Positions 8,701 through 14,271 of a stretch of DNA of 14,814 nucleotides are shown one piece after another (the first letter of the stretch is position 1; the number at the start of each line of letters is the position of its first letter). The notes beneath the pieces are model-generated. The model was given only the letters and a program-made list of their open reading frames with translations. It ran no database searches and was not told the DNA's origin. The position numbers were made by a program, and so were the translations under genes. Source of the stretch: Pseudomonadota bacterium (GTDB lineage: Bacteria > Pseudomonadota > Gammaproteobacteria > Burkholderiales > Rhodocyclaceae); contig JAUPVD010000259.1 in NCBI GenBank assembly GCA_030917225.1, positions 1-14,814 of the forward strand, read 5' to 3'.

Positions 8701-8744
8701 ACCCAGGTCAGGGGGCCGACGTCAAACTCCGTCGCGACGTTCAT
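2709..8744 (-). CDS. chpA: ChpA/PilL hybrid chemosensory histidine kinase with multiple Hpt domains, CheA core and receiver
   Basis: This 2011-residue cytoplasmic kinase is the hub of the type IV pilus chemosensory pathway. Visible modules are: Hpt-like domain around H50 (HQVRGA); FimL-like helical regions about 300-555, including a degenerate Hpt at 482-487 (RQIVGA, no His); Hpt with H715 (FHTLKGS); Ala/Pro/Glu-rich linker about 795-1080 with tandem repeats; Hpt with H1126 (AHTLAG); Hpt with H1294 (FHTLKGS); dimerisation segment about 1400-1545; ATPase with N box HLLRNAVAHG (N1596), ADDGAG (1635-1640), FTPGFS (1672-1677) and GRGIGMDVV (1687-1695); CheW-like domain about 1722-1860; and a receiver from about 1888 with D1894/D1895, phospho-acceptor D1938, T1968 and K1990. 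The ATPase and receiver look active. The order matches Pseudomonas ChpA, with fewer recognisable His sites. It lies 28 nt after pilJ and ends the operon. The ribosome site is weak. Confidence 0.96.
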   Translation of the reverse strand: MNVATEFDVGPLTWVKSEIDLALDRAGEALAQFAANGDATQLKFCRTHLHQVRGALAIVGLDGVTQFTDALEGLLDDFEQQKVAADAAGATLIKAALDAIRHYLDDLINGEPNQPLRLMPLYGQILAARGQKRISATDLFFPDLSLRPPRRATVQPMSPGALQTLLRTQRARFQRGLLAWLRNPTDRSGVSEMLAATRQVEATQELASARAFWWVATGMLTALSEGALPAEVDVKQLCARIDLQIRRLLEGSKNVAERLMRDALYYVAQAESGSDLVRQVKGTYQLDNVLSETTAEAAPQEAQRRRLREAIAAAEESWNRFCAGTAQALHAFRDQTASVHQAVEQLGQTDYRRLTQAIANAASWLAEKPARHSEALAMEIATAILLAQNAQENFSRLGGDFAHQVDVMVARLHGFLADNPPELGSEIPLLDEMSRQAQEKLLVGQVAKEIQNNLAQIEQVLDGFFRDADKRGDLATLDTPMRQIVGALMIMGQNAAVDTLRECEADIRRFAAEAYTPDEADFEHVADRLSALGFYIDAMQHGATDFAEFTRAMKAEPQAKDEEAPETTVEQELEQSKRETQALLMALKDQPTDEGLRQELKQNLETLKQDADLVADSALGQQAKAALSALDAGAEAPAIDAAIASLKQQTAEAPQPSAETLQLAQAEEEELDAELLAIFIEEAKEVLEAVGSNLALLRGQPHNSEVLTNIRRSFHTLKGSGRMVGLRDLGEVSWGIEQVLNLWLRQELELTPPVFDMVDQGHSVFSAWVEHLEDRSVPIPDASALVALAESLRIGGEAPAAPAVPAVPPPPPAATATAPEEQDETFDEATATLVLGNFGRDEPPEPIETIECVDMPPLPLGNESPAAMSAEEEMFEGAGATMVLGHFAEQEAPPPIEVIESVDLPPLALGDESPAPSSAEDEMFAGASATVVLGHFGEAEKPAPAAVAVEDVDMPLLSLDASPANDIAYDSSATQVLPKFEIPEPPAAPAESIDIAPLSLDDDFGLDLEAPPAADAGSLVEETIALADLPEVPAENPDEPTAEMAPIVEAPVAEAIELSTPETSAEFVEAIEAPAEPENPLNISPTLYEIFLEEARSHLATLQREFGILENDPTLPTAHAMARAAHTLAGISGTVGLSDVNRLGATLEHTLLRRETTDQADSIGAIEVLRQTIAALELMVANVADKRIPAAAPHLVDALEQLYPPPVHVAEVEAEEALPVDLSPAVEPVRAPAVAATAIQVDLTGIKDDLDEQLLPIFLEEAAELTVSITENLRTWHANPADTEAARALHRLFHTLKGSARMAGAMTLGEITHVIESRVEHANKTGGATADLIEEIETTFDSVIQIVERLQRGESLEVPANTEEVAEPGEQTAAATQEIRTATVVDVAGMVPVEAAEESAAQRAMLRVRADLVDQLVNEAGELSIARARIEGEMIGLKGSLLDLTENVIRLRRQLRDIEIQAETQMQAHTAQADPQLAGFDPLEFDRFTRFQELTRMMAESVNDVATVQQNLLKNLDDANAAILAQSRMNRQLQQELMSVRMVPFSSQAERLYRIVRQTAKELGKRANLEIRGGQVELDRSVLEKIGAPLEHLLRNAVAHGLEGRDTRLAAGKTEIGEVSLTLAQEGNEIILTMADDGAGLNFERIRARGIEAGLITTDEATDEGMLIKLIFTPGFSTASEVNQIAGRGIGMDVVKTEIGELGGRIEVNSAAGKGSTFRLYIPLTLAVTQALLVRVGTHVYAVPSSMIEQVLELKEVFLARVREAGEAEWLGNKYPYRFLPHLLGDTTALPEARRQYWVLLLRSGLQRIAVQVDELQGNREIVVKNIGPQLARVVGIDGATVLGDGQVVLILNPVALSSRARVAHIAETAPTALHAPTEAADSVSTLPTVMVVDDSLTVRKITGRLLAREGYQVLTAKDGVDALEQMLDVTPDVLLVDIEMPRMDGFDLTRNVRADAKLKHIPIIMITSRTADKHRNYAFEIGVNNYLGKPYQEDELMQLVGEYTKSKRAN
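5736..6281 (-). repeat. In-frame tandem repeat in the ChpA linker (four copies, about 49 codons each)
   Basis: ChpA residues about 822-1003 hold four successive copies of a two-part motif. The first part is A-T-x-V-L-G-x-F, at residues 831, 880, 929 and 973 (the last as ATQVLPKF). The second is V-D-M/L-P-P-L-x-L, at 853, 902, 952 and 993 (the last as IDIAPLSL). They are joined by Pro/Glu-rich spacer that usually carries IExIE. The spacing is 49, 49 and 44 residues for the first part. The underlying DNA is also visibly similar between copies, so duplication is more likely than chance. The third and especially the fourth copy have drifted. The repeats lie between the Hpt with H715 and the Hpt with H1126. 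Confidence 0.85.
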
Positions 8745-8772
8745 GCGGGCTTATCTCTCTTCGTCGGTGTGA

Positions 8773-10935
8773 TCAGGCAACCTTGAAGCCGGCAACCGAA
8801 CCCTTCAGTTCAGTAGCCAGCGAGGCGAGTTCGCCGACCGCCTCGGCAGTACGCTGCGTACCCGCCGTGGCCTGCTCCGTCACGCGCAGAATGTCCTGCA
8901 TCTTGCTGGCCACGCCGGTTGCTGACTGGGCCTGTTCCTGCGTGTCGGTGGAAATGTTTTCGATCAGGCCGGCGAGCATGCGCGACACGTCGCCGATCTC
9001 TGCCAGCGCCTGGCCGGCAGCGTCGGAAAGCTTCGCTCCTTCAACCACACCCTGCGTTGATTGTTCCATGGCGGAGACCGCATCCTGCGTATCCGTCTGA
9101 ATGGTTTTCACAATCGCCGCGATCTGCTTCGTGGCTTCCGCAGAACGTTCGGCCAGTCGCTGCACTTCCTCGGCAACCACCGTAAAGCCTCGACCTGCGT
9201 CACCGGCCGAGGCCGCCTGGATGGCGGCGTTCAGCGCCAGCACGTTGGTTTGCTCGGTAATGTCGGAAATCAGTTCCACGATTTCGCCGATCTCCTGCGA
9301 GCTTTCGCCGAGACGCTTGATCCGCTTCGAGGTTTCCTGGATCTGGCCGCGAATTTCGTTCATGCCCTTGATCGAGTCCTGCACAGCCACGGCGCCCTTT
9401 TCGGCAGCAGCCAGCGACTGGCGTGCAACCTGCGCCGACTGGTTGGCGCTGGAGGATACCTGGCTCATCGACTTGGCCATGGCCAGCGCGGAGTGACCGG
9501 CATCCTGAATTTCGACCGACTGCTTTTCGGCAGCGGCGAGCAGTTCGGCGGAAGTCTGCTGGGCGATCTCGGTCGCTTGCGTCACGCGGCCGGCAGCGTC
9601 GTTGATTCGGCCGACCAGCACGCGCAGTTCTTCAATCGTGTAGTTGATCGAGTCAGCGATGGCGCCCGTGATGTCTTCCGACACGGTTGCGGTCACGGTC
9701 AGGTCGCCGTCGGCCAGGTCGCCGAGTTCGTTCATCAGACGCAAAATGGCGTCCTGGTTGGTGCGGTTCACCCGCTCGGTTTCCTGCCGGCTTTCTTCGG
9801 CTTCCGACGTCCGGCGCGCCGAGTCGTCGAGGTAGACCTTGGCCATCAGACCCAGAATGGCCAGTGCCAGAGCGCCCAGAATGATCAGGAAAACAACGTA
9901 GGCGGCACGTTCGGCAAGTGAGCTCTGATAAGCCTCCGCCAGCTTGTCGGTGGAGGCCAGCAGGCCTTCGGAATCGCGGAAGATGTTCGCACCAGCCTGC
10001 TTTGCCAGCACCAGGCGCTGCATGGAACCAAGAATGCCGCCGACGGCGCTCTGATATTCCTTGAACGTGGTGTCGAGTTCGCTCAGTTTCTGCCGGCTGT
10101 CGGTATCCGTAGCGGCGCTGATGCGCAAGGTCTCGCTGCCCTTCATCAGGGCGCCGAGCAGGTCGCGGAAAGTGTTGGTGTCCTTGCCAAGCAGGAAGGC
10201 GACTTCCGGGTCGATGGCGTCACCGACGAGCAGTGCGGAAGCGTTTTTCGCCACGCGCTGCGTCAACATGACCAACTGGTTGGCGGCCACAACCTCGCGG
10301 GTGGCGCCGCCGGCCTGCAGCTTCAGCGCAGCGACCTGCTCCGAAAGCTCAAGCAACTGCGGGTTCTTGTTGTTGATGGTGGCAACGTCCTGACCCAGCG
10401 CAATCAGGTTCTTTTCCATTTCCAGCAGCTGGCCGGCGTTCTTCTCGGTCTTGTTCCATTCTTCGGTCAGCGCCTTGAGCGGCTCCTGCACGCTGTCAGG
10501 GGACGGAGGAACGGCCGTTTCGTTGATGTCGCCGCCATTGGTCAGGCGTTCGATCAGCTGCGAGAAGCGGTCACGGGAGTCCTTCATCTGCTTGAACGCT
10601 ACCGGGTTGCCCTGCAGTGCCAGGCTGGACGCCTTCGCCAGTCGCTGTGACAGCATTCGCATTTCACCCGAGGCCGAGATATAGACCGTGCCGTAGGTGG
10701 ATTCACGGTTGTCGTGAATGATCAGGCCGGCAAGCATGGCGATGACCAGAAGCAGTGCGCCGCCGAGAATCTGCAGCTGTTTGTTGACCGAATACTGGTT
10801 CAGGAAGGCGAGGGTTGGCCCCTTTTTTCCTGCGGCGCCGCCACCGTCCATGACCGTTTGTGCCGCGATGGTCTGGTCTGCGGGTCCGGATTGCTTGCTT
10901 CCGCCGAGGCCGGGCAGTTTCAGGTTGAACGCCAT
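8773..10935 (-). CDS. pilJ: PilJ, type IV pilus methyl-accepting chemoreceptor
   Basis: This 720-residue membrane receptor feeds the Pil-Chp kinase. A 50-residue cytoplasmic N-terminus precedes a first membrane segment (about 54-73). A periplasmic region of about 270 residues carries two related PilJ-type blocks: [17 protein letters not shown] (91-107) and [16 protein letters not shown] (221-236). A second membrane segment (about 345-367) leads to a HAMP domain (about 390-445) and a long helical signalling domain. Its hairpin tip, [21 protein letters not shown] (561-581), is the kinase contact, followed by [15 protein letters not shown]. There is no C-terminal pentapeptide tether of the NWETF type. 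In Pseudomonas, PilJ senses surface contact, reportedly through pilin. The start is supported by GGAGA 8 nt upstream of the ATG. The gene sits between pilI (57 nt) and chpA (28 nt). Confidence 0.96.
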   Translation of the reverse strand: MAFNLKLPGLGGSKQSGPADQTIAAQTVMDGGGAAGKKGPTLAFLNQYSVNKQLQILGGALLLVIAMLAGLIIHDNRESTYGTVYISASGEMRMLSQRLAKASSLALQGNPVAFKQMKDSRDRFSQLIERLTNGGDINETAVPPSPDSVQEPLKALTEEWNKTEKNAGQLLEMEKNLIALGQDVATINNKNPQLLELSEQVAALKLQAGGATREVVAANQLVMLTQRVAKNASALLVGDAIDPEVAFLLGKDTNTFRDLLGALMKGSETLRISAATDTDSRQKLSELDTTFKEYQSAVGGILGSMQRLVLAKQAGANIFRDSEGLLASTDKLAEAYQSSLAERAAYVVFLIILGALALAILGLMAKVYLDDSARRTSEAEESRQETERVNRTNQDAILRLMNELGDLADGDLTVTATVSEDITGAIADSINYTIEELRVLVGRINDAAGRVTQATEIAQQTSAELLAAAEKQSVEIQDAGHSALAMAKSMSQVSSSANQSAQVARQSLAAAEKGAVAVQDSIKGMNEIRGQIQETSKRIKRLGESSQEIGEIVELISDITEQTNVLALNAAIQAASAGDAGRGFTVVAEEVQRLAERSAEATKQIAAIVKTIQTDTQDAVSAMEQSTQGVVEGAKLSDAAGQALAEIGDVSRMLAGLIENISTDTQEQAQSATGVASKMQDILRVTEQATAGTQRTAEAVGELASLATELKGSVAGFKVA

Positions 10936-10992
10936 GAATCGTCTCCAGTATTTTCTATATGTTGATGCGTTGAAATGGGTGTCTGAGTGTTG

Positions 10993-11505
10993 TCAGGCAC
11001 CGATTTCCATGAAATCGGGGTCCGCCAGCAAGGCACGGACATTCAGTTTTTTCCATCTGCGGCCGTCGGAGTCGACGAGATGTTCGGCTTCCCAAGGGTG
11101 CTGGGCGTCGTCGGCAGAAACGGCGGTAAATTGGTCCGGGTTCTTCAGGCCAAGCATGCGCGTGACCAGCAGTGCAGCATTGCTGCCGTGGCGTGTGCCA
11201 ACCAGCAGCAAGCGCGAGGCGGCATTCATCGGCGTCGCTTCTCCGCCGCGAAGGGCGGAGAAATCAGCCACGGAATACAGGTTGCCGCGGATGTTGGCGA
11301 TGCCCGAAAACCAGGGTTTGGTCAGTGGAACGGTGGTCAGCGGAGGCAGCGGAACGATTTCGCCGGAATCCGACAGGTTGAGCAGCCAGTAATCGGCCCC
11401 GGTCTGGACGCCGAGCAGGGCAGAACTCGCCTTGCCCTGCGCCGCACTGGTCAGACGGGCGGCCAGGTGCTCCTGGAATTCCCGAAGACTTATCTTCTTC
11501 GCCAT
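10993..11505 (-). CDS. pilI: PilI, CheW-like adaptor of the pilus chemosensory system
   Basis: This 170-residue cytoplasmic protein has one CheW-like domain. Recognisable elements are LGVQTGADYWLLNLSDSGEIVPLPPL (31-56; first strands and switch region), then PWFSGIANIRGNLYSVADFSALRG (64-87), the part that in CheW proteins follows the receptor- and kinase-contact loop. LLLVGTRHGSNAALLV (99-114) gives the second half of the fold. It should couple the PilJ tip to the CheW-like domain of ChpA. It follows pilH after only 13 nt, with a GGAG element upstream of the ATG, so co-translation is likely. The sequence WKKLNVRALLADPDFMEIGA at the end is typical of PilI-type C-termini. The assignment combines domain, length and position. 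Confidence 0.92.
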   Translation of the reverse strand: MAKKISLREFQEHLAARLTSAAQGKASSALLGVQTGADYWLLNLSDSGEIVPLPPLTTVPLTKPWFSGIANIRGNLYSVADFSALRGGEATPMNAASRLLLVGTRHGSNAALLVTRMLGLKNPDQFTAVSADDAQHPWEAEHLVDSDGRRWKKLNVRALLADPDFMEIGA

Positions 11506-11518
11506 GCCCGCTCCGCGT

Positions 11519-11881
11519 TCAGAGTGCCGCGATCTTGGCCAGCAACTCTTCCGGGTTTACCGGCTTGACCAAGTAATCCTGTGCGCCCTGGCGAAGCCCC
11601 CAGATCTTGTCGGTCTCTTGCCCTTTCGTGGTGCACATCAGTACCGGGATGTTCTTGGTGTCTTCATCGCGGGTGATCGTGCGGGTAGCCTGGTAGCCGT
11701 TCAGTCCGGGCATGACGACATCCATGATGATCAGGTCCGGCTTTTCGGCCTTGGCCTTGACGACGCCTTCTTCGCCACTCTCGGCGGTCACGACCTGAAA
11801 ACCGTTTTTGGTCAGCAGGTCAACCATGAAGTGGCGTTCGGTTGGCGAGTCGTCTACGACGAGAATTTTTTTGACGGGCAT
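11519..11881 (-). CDS. pilH: PilH, CheY-like response regulator
   Basis: This 120-residue single receiver domain has no output domain. The acidic pair is D10/D11 in VVDDS, the phospho-acceptor is D54 in IIMDVVMPG, the switch Thr is T84 or T85 in MCTTKGQ, and the conserved Lys is K106 in LVKPVNPEEL. The phrase GLRQGAQDYLVKPV and the second position in the operon separate it from PilG. In Pseudomonas PilH opposes PilG; it has been linked to pilus retraction and to acting as a phosphate sink. That role is carried over here by family. GGAG lies 8 nt upstream of the ATG. It is 47 nt downstream of pilG and 13 nt upstream of pilI. Confidence 0.94.
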   Translation of the reverse strand: MPVKKILVVDDSPTERHFMVDLLTKNGFQVVTAESGEEGVVKAKAEKPDLIIMDVVMPGLNGYQATRTITRDEDTKNIPVLMCTTKGQETDKIWGLRQGAQDYLVKPVNPEELLAKIAAL

Positions 11882-11928
11882 GCTGTTACTCCGTGATTGC
11901 GCGTGGTTATGTAGTTTGTGCGAGTGAG

Positions 11929-12327
11929 TTACTGAACCTGCTGCGGCGCAAAGCTCGCAACCGCCTGCAGCAGACTGTCTTTGGTGAAAGGCTTGGTCAG
12001 GTACTGATCGGATCCGACCATGCGACCGCGAGCACGGTCAAACAGACCGTCCTTGGAGGAGAGCATGATGACGGGGGTGCCGCGGAAGCGGGTGTTTTTC
12101 TTGATCAGCGCGCAAGTCTGGTAGCCGTCGAGACGGGGCATCATGATGTCGCAGAAGATGATGTCCGGCTGGTGATCGGCGATCTTCGACAGAGCGTCAA
12201 AGCCATCTTCAGCGAGCAGCACCTGACATCCGGCTTGCACCAGAAAAATCTCCGCACTGCGACGGATGGTGTTGCTGTCGTCAATCACCATGACCTTGAC
12301 GCCGCGCAAGTTAGCAGCTTCAGCCAA
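11929..12327 (-). CDS. pilG: PilG, CheY-like response regulator (TTG start)
   Basis: This 132-residue single receiver domain is the first gene of the pil-chp operon. Receiver residues are D16/D17 in VIDDSNTIRRSAE, phospho-acceptor D60 in IIFCDIMMPRLDG, S90 in IMLSSKDG and K112 in YLTKPFTKD. The strings SNTIRRSAEIFL and KDGLFDRARGRMVGSDQYL are characteristic of PilG. In Pseudomonas, PilG promotes pilus extension and, through FimL/FimV, cAMP production; carrying that over here is inference. The start is a TTG at 12327: the frame has no ATG back to an in-frame stop at 12375-12373, and a strong GGAGG lies 6 nt upstream. A later start would cut into the first strand of the receiver. Confidence 0.94.
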   Translation of the reverse strand: MAEAANLRGVKVMVIDDSNTIRRSAEIFLVQAGCQVLLAEDGFDALSKIADHQPDIIFCDIMMPRLDGYQTCALIKKNTRFRGTPVIMLSSKDGLFDRARGRMVGSDQYLTKPFTKDSLLQAVASFAPQQVQ

Positions 12328-12333
12328 TTCCTT

Positions 12334-12338
12334 CCTCC
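12334..12338 (-). promoter_or_regulatory. Ribosome binding site that fixes the pilG TTG start
   Basis: On the minus strand GGAGG is followed by a 6-nt spacer (AAGGAA) and then TTG at 12327. This is the strongest Shine-Dalgarno in the operon and it offsets the weak start codon. An ATG at 12340-12338 in another frame overlaps it but reads only six codons to a stop. Confidence 0.8.
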
Positions 12339-12403
12339 ATGGATGCCGGCGTCGTTGTGTGAGCTCGCTTGATTACGGGCCGGCACCGAATCATTTGGGA
12401 ACA

Positions 12404-12431
12404 ACTATACCGCAATTGACTCATATTTCGA
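12404..12431 (-). promoter_or_regulatory. Candidate sigma-70 promoter for the pilGHIJ-chpA operon
   Basis: On the minus strand TCGAAA (12431-12426) and TATAGT (12409-12404) are 16 nt apart and match the consensus hexamers at 4/6 and 5/6. The -35 box lies inside the last codons of rubredoxin. A start near 12397 would give an untranslated leader of about 70 nt. No clear terminator hairpin was seen between rubredoxin and pilG, so read-through from rubredoxin is also possible. Confidence 0.4.
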
Positions 12432-12609
12432 TCATTTCGAAATCTTCCTTGCGTGCTCCGCATTCGGGGCATGTCCAGTTGATTGGCAGGTCTTCCCAGC
12501 GGGTTTCCGGGGGGATGCCTTCGGTCGGTGATCCGGCGGCTTCGTCGTAGATCCAGCCGCAGATCAGGCACATCCATGTGCGGAAAGGAGGTTCGATGGG
12601 GGTTGCCAT
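12421..12609 (-). CDS. Rubredoxin
   Basis: This 62-residue protein should bind one iron through four cysteines and carry single electrons. The first pair is in MCLICGWIYDEAAG (C14 and C17) and the second in WTCPECGARKEDF (C47 and C50). Both CxxCG knuckles and the intervening P-P-x-T-x-W-E-D-L-P segment are intact. The protein is a little longer than the roughly 53-residue classical rubredoxins because of a 12-residue N-terminus before the first strand. The electron partner cannot be read from context; neighbours are pilus signalling on one side and thiamine genes on the other. The ATG at 12609 has only a weak ribosome site; the ATG at residue 13 is an alternative start. A good promoter candidate lies about 30-60 nt upstream. 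Confidence 0.95.
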   Translation of the reverse strand: MATPIEPPFRTWMCLICGWIYDEAAGSPTEGIPPETRWEDLPINWTCPECGARKEDFEMIEI

Positions 12610-12629
12610 GGTTGTTTCGACTTATCGGG

Positions 12630-12646
12630 TAGAATTGGCGATTCTA
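12630..12646. repeat. Inverted repeat TAGAAT-N5-ATTCTA between rubredoxin and thiD
   Basis: TAGAAT (12630-12635) and ATTCTA (12641-12646) form a perfect 6-bp inverted repeat around TGGCG. A second, overlapping inverted repeat, TTGGC (12635-12639) with GCCAA (12647-12651), shares the site. Because TAGAAT reads as a -10 box on either strand, the palindrome could serve both rubredoxin and thiD, although no good -35 was found for thiD. It could also be an operator or a chance match. Confidence 0.5.
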
Positions 12647-12670
12647 GCCAAAGCCCTTTCAAACTGTCCA
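12641..12670 (-). promoter_or_regulatory. Candidate sigma-70 promoter for rubredoxin
   Basis: On the minus strand TGGACA (12670-12665) and TAGAAT (12646-12641) match the consensus hexamers at 5/6 each, with an 18-nt spacer. A start near 12634 leaves a leader of about 25 nt. The -10 box is one arm of a palindrome (separate entry). Confidence 0.45.
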
Positions 12671-12698
12671 AATTTCGCCGGTTCCGCCGGTGCCCCGC

Positions 12699-13607
12699 AT
12701 GAGCTCAAACCCCCAACTATTGCCGCCGATCGTCCTCGTCTTCGCTGCTACCGACCCCTCTGGCGGAGCCGGCATTCAGGCAGACCTGATGACGCTTTCC
12801 TCGATGGGCTGCCACGTGCTTTCGGTAGTGACAGCGATTACCGTGCAGGACACCCTGGGCGTCGAAGCCGTCCATCCGCTTGATTCCGACTGGGTCGAGG
12901 ATCAGGCGCGCGCAGTGCTTGAGGACATGCCGGTGGCGGCGTTCAAGATCGGTCTGCTCGGCAGTGTCGAAATCGTCTCGGTGATTGCCGAGATCGTTTC
13001 CGATTATCCCGACATACCGCTGGTTCTCGATCCGATACTGGCGTCCGGTCGCGGTGACGAGCTGGCGAATGAGGAAGTCGTAGAAGCAATTCGCGAAATG
13101 CTGCTGCCACAGACGACGGTACTGACGCCCAACAGCATGGAGGCGCGCCGGCTGGCGGAGGAAGACGAAGACGAAGAGTCGCCGGACCTGGCGACTTGCG
13201 CGCAGCGTTTGATCAGCGAAGGTGCCGAGTATGTGCTGGTCACCGGAACGCATGAAAATACTGCCAAGGTAGTCAATACCCTCTACGGTGAAAATGGCCA
13301 GATTCGCAGTGACCGCTGGGACCGTCTGCCGGGTAGTTATCACGGTTCCGGGTGCACGCTGGCGTCTGCCATTGCCGCCAATCTGGCCAACGGACTCGAG
13401 GTTGCCGATGCTGTGCGCGACGCGCAGGAGTACACCTGGCAGGCACTGGCCAATGGTTTCCGTCCGGGCATGGGGCAGCATATTCCCGACCGCTTCTTCT
13501 GGGCGCGAAATGGAGAGTCCGGCGAACCTGGTGATCTGGAATGCCCGGAGGCTGGAGGCGAGACTTCGTCCGAAATCGCTTCTGATGCTGTGCGCGCCAA
13601 CGACTGA
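12699..13607 (+). CDS. thiD: ThiD, hydroxymethylpyrimidine / phosphomethylpyrimidine kinase
   Basis: This 302-residue ribokinase-fold enzyme should phosphorylate HMP and HMP phosphate to HMP-PP, the pyrimidine donor for thiamine phosphate. Visible motifs are [14 protein letters not shown] (17-30, substrate site), [11 protein letters not shown] (42-52), FKIGLLGS (82-89), [12 protein letters not shown] (109-120), [11 protein letters not shown] (142-152) and [12 protein letters not shown] (215-226) with the anion-hole/catalytic Cys C219. It is about 35 residues longer than E. coli ThiD. The extra length comes from a short acidic insert ([10 protein letters not shown], 154-163) and a polar tail after about residue 270. 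I chose the ATG at 12699. A GTG at 12690 would add three residues, and neither start has a clear ribosome site. It is divergent from rubredoxin, with thiE 1 nt downstream. Confidence 0.94.
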   Translation: MSSNPQLLPPIVLVFAATDPSGGAGIQADLMTLSSMGCHVLSVVTAITVQDTLGVEAVHPLDSDWVEDQARAVLEDMPVAAFKIGLLGSVEIVSVIAEIVSDYPDIPLVLDPILASGRGDELANEEVVEAIREMLLPQTTVLTPNSMEARRLAEEDEDEESPDLATCAQRLISEGAEYVLVTGTHENTAKVVNTLYGENGQIRSDRWDRLPGSYHGSGCTLASAIAANLANGLEVADAVRDAQEYTWQALANGFRPGMGQHIPDRFFWARNGESGEPGDLECPEAGGETSSEIASDAVRAND

Positions 13608-13608
13608 C

Positions 13609-14271
13609 ATGCCGCAGATCCACCGCCTGCGCGGCCTGTATGCCATCACCCCGGAAGACCCGGATGAGGCGCGTCTGCTTGGCATGGCCAAGTCGGCGCT
13701 GGCGGGTGGTGTTCGCGTCCTGCAGTATCGCGACAAGACCGGAGATGCTTCGCGCCGGTTGCGGCTGGCGGGTGCGCTCGCCTCGCTGTGTCGGCAGCAC
13801 GACGCCTGCTTCATCGTGAATGACGATCTGGAGCTGGCCCTGCGCGTTGGCGCCGGGGGCGTGCATTTGGGGGGCGACGACGGCAATCTGGTCGAAGCAC
13901 GCCGGGCTTTGCCCGTCGGCGTCGTACTCGGCGCTTCCTGCTATGCCGACTTCGAGTGCGCACGCGCAGCGGTGGCGGCAGGAGTCGACTACGTGGCCTT
14001 CGGTGCCGTTCACCCCTCGCCGACCAAGCCCCTGGCGGTGCGTGCGCCTCTCGAACTGTTTGGCCGCTGCCGTGACGACCTCGGCATACCGTCCTGTGCC
14101 ATCGGCGGCATCTCGCTGACCAATGCATCGTCGCTGCTCGCGGCTGGCGCAAGCATGCTGGCCGTCATCACCGATCTTTTTTCCGCGCCGGACATTGCCG
14201 GCCGCGCCCAAGCCTACCAACAATTGTTCGAGGAACCGCCCGATGAGCTCCCGCAACCAGCAACTCTTTGA
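13609..14271 (+). CDS. thiE: ThiE, thiamine-phosphate synthase
   Basis: This 220-residue TIM-barrel enzyme should join HMP-PP to the thiazole phosphate to give thiamine phosphate. Motifs in order are GLYAITPE (9-16), [10 protein letters not shown] (37-46), [12 protein letters not shown] (67-78, with the ND pair that helps bind metal and pyrophosphate), GVHLGGDDG (84-92), GASCY (108-112), [14 protein letters not shown] (128-141) and AIGGIS (164-169). The frame is open much further upstream inside thiD. The ATG at 13609, 1 nt after the thiD stop, is chosen because the conserved GLYAIT strand then starts at residue 9. No ribosome site is visible, so coupling to thiD translation is likely. The last ten codons overlap the start of hemL. 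Confidence 0.95.
   Translation: MPQIHRLRGLYAITPEDPDEARLLGMAKSALAGGVRVLQYRDKTGDASRRLRLAGALASLCRQHDACFIVNDDLELALRVGAGGVHLGGDDGNLVEARRALPVGVVLGASCYADFECARAAVAAGVDYVAFGAVHPSPTKPLAVRAPLELFGRCRDDLGIPSCAIGGISLTNASSLLAAGASMLAVITDLFSAPDIAGRAQAYQQLFEEPPDELPQPATL

Noticed and set aside
12610..12698. TPP riboswitch upstream of thiD
   Set aside because: The 89-nt gap has none of the conserved thi-box stretches (such as CTGAGA or the ACCTGA...GATAATGCC region) and is short for a full aptamer plus expression platform.
12717..13886. Minus-strand frame (389 codons) opposite thiD and thiE
   Set aside because: It crosses two well-supported genes in antisense and has no recognisable motif.
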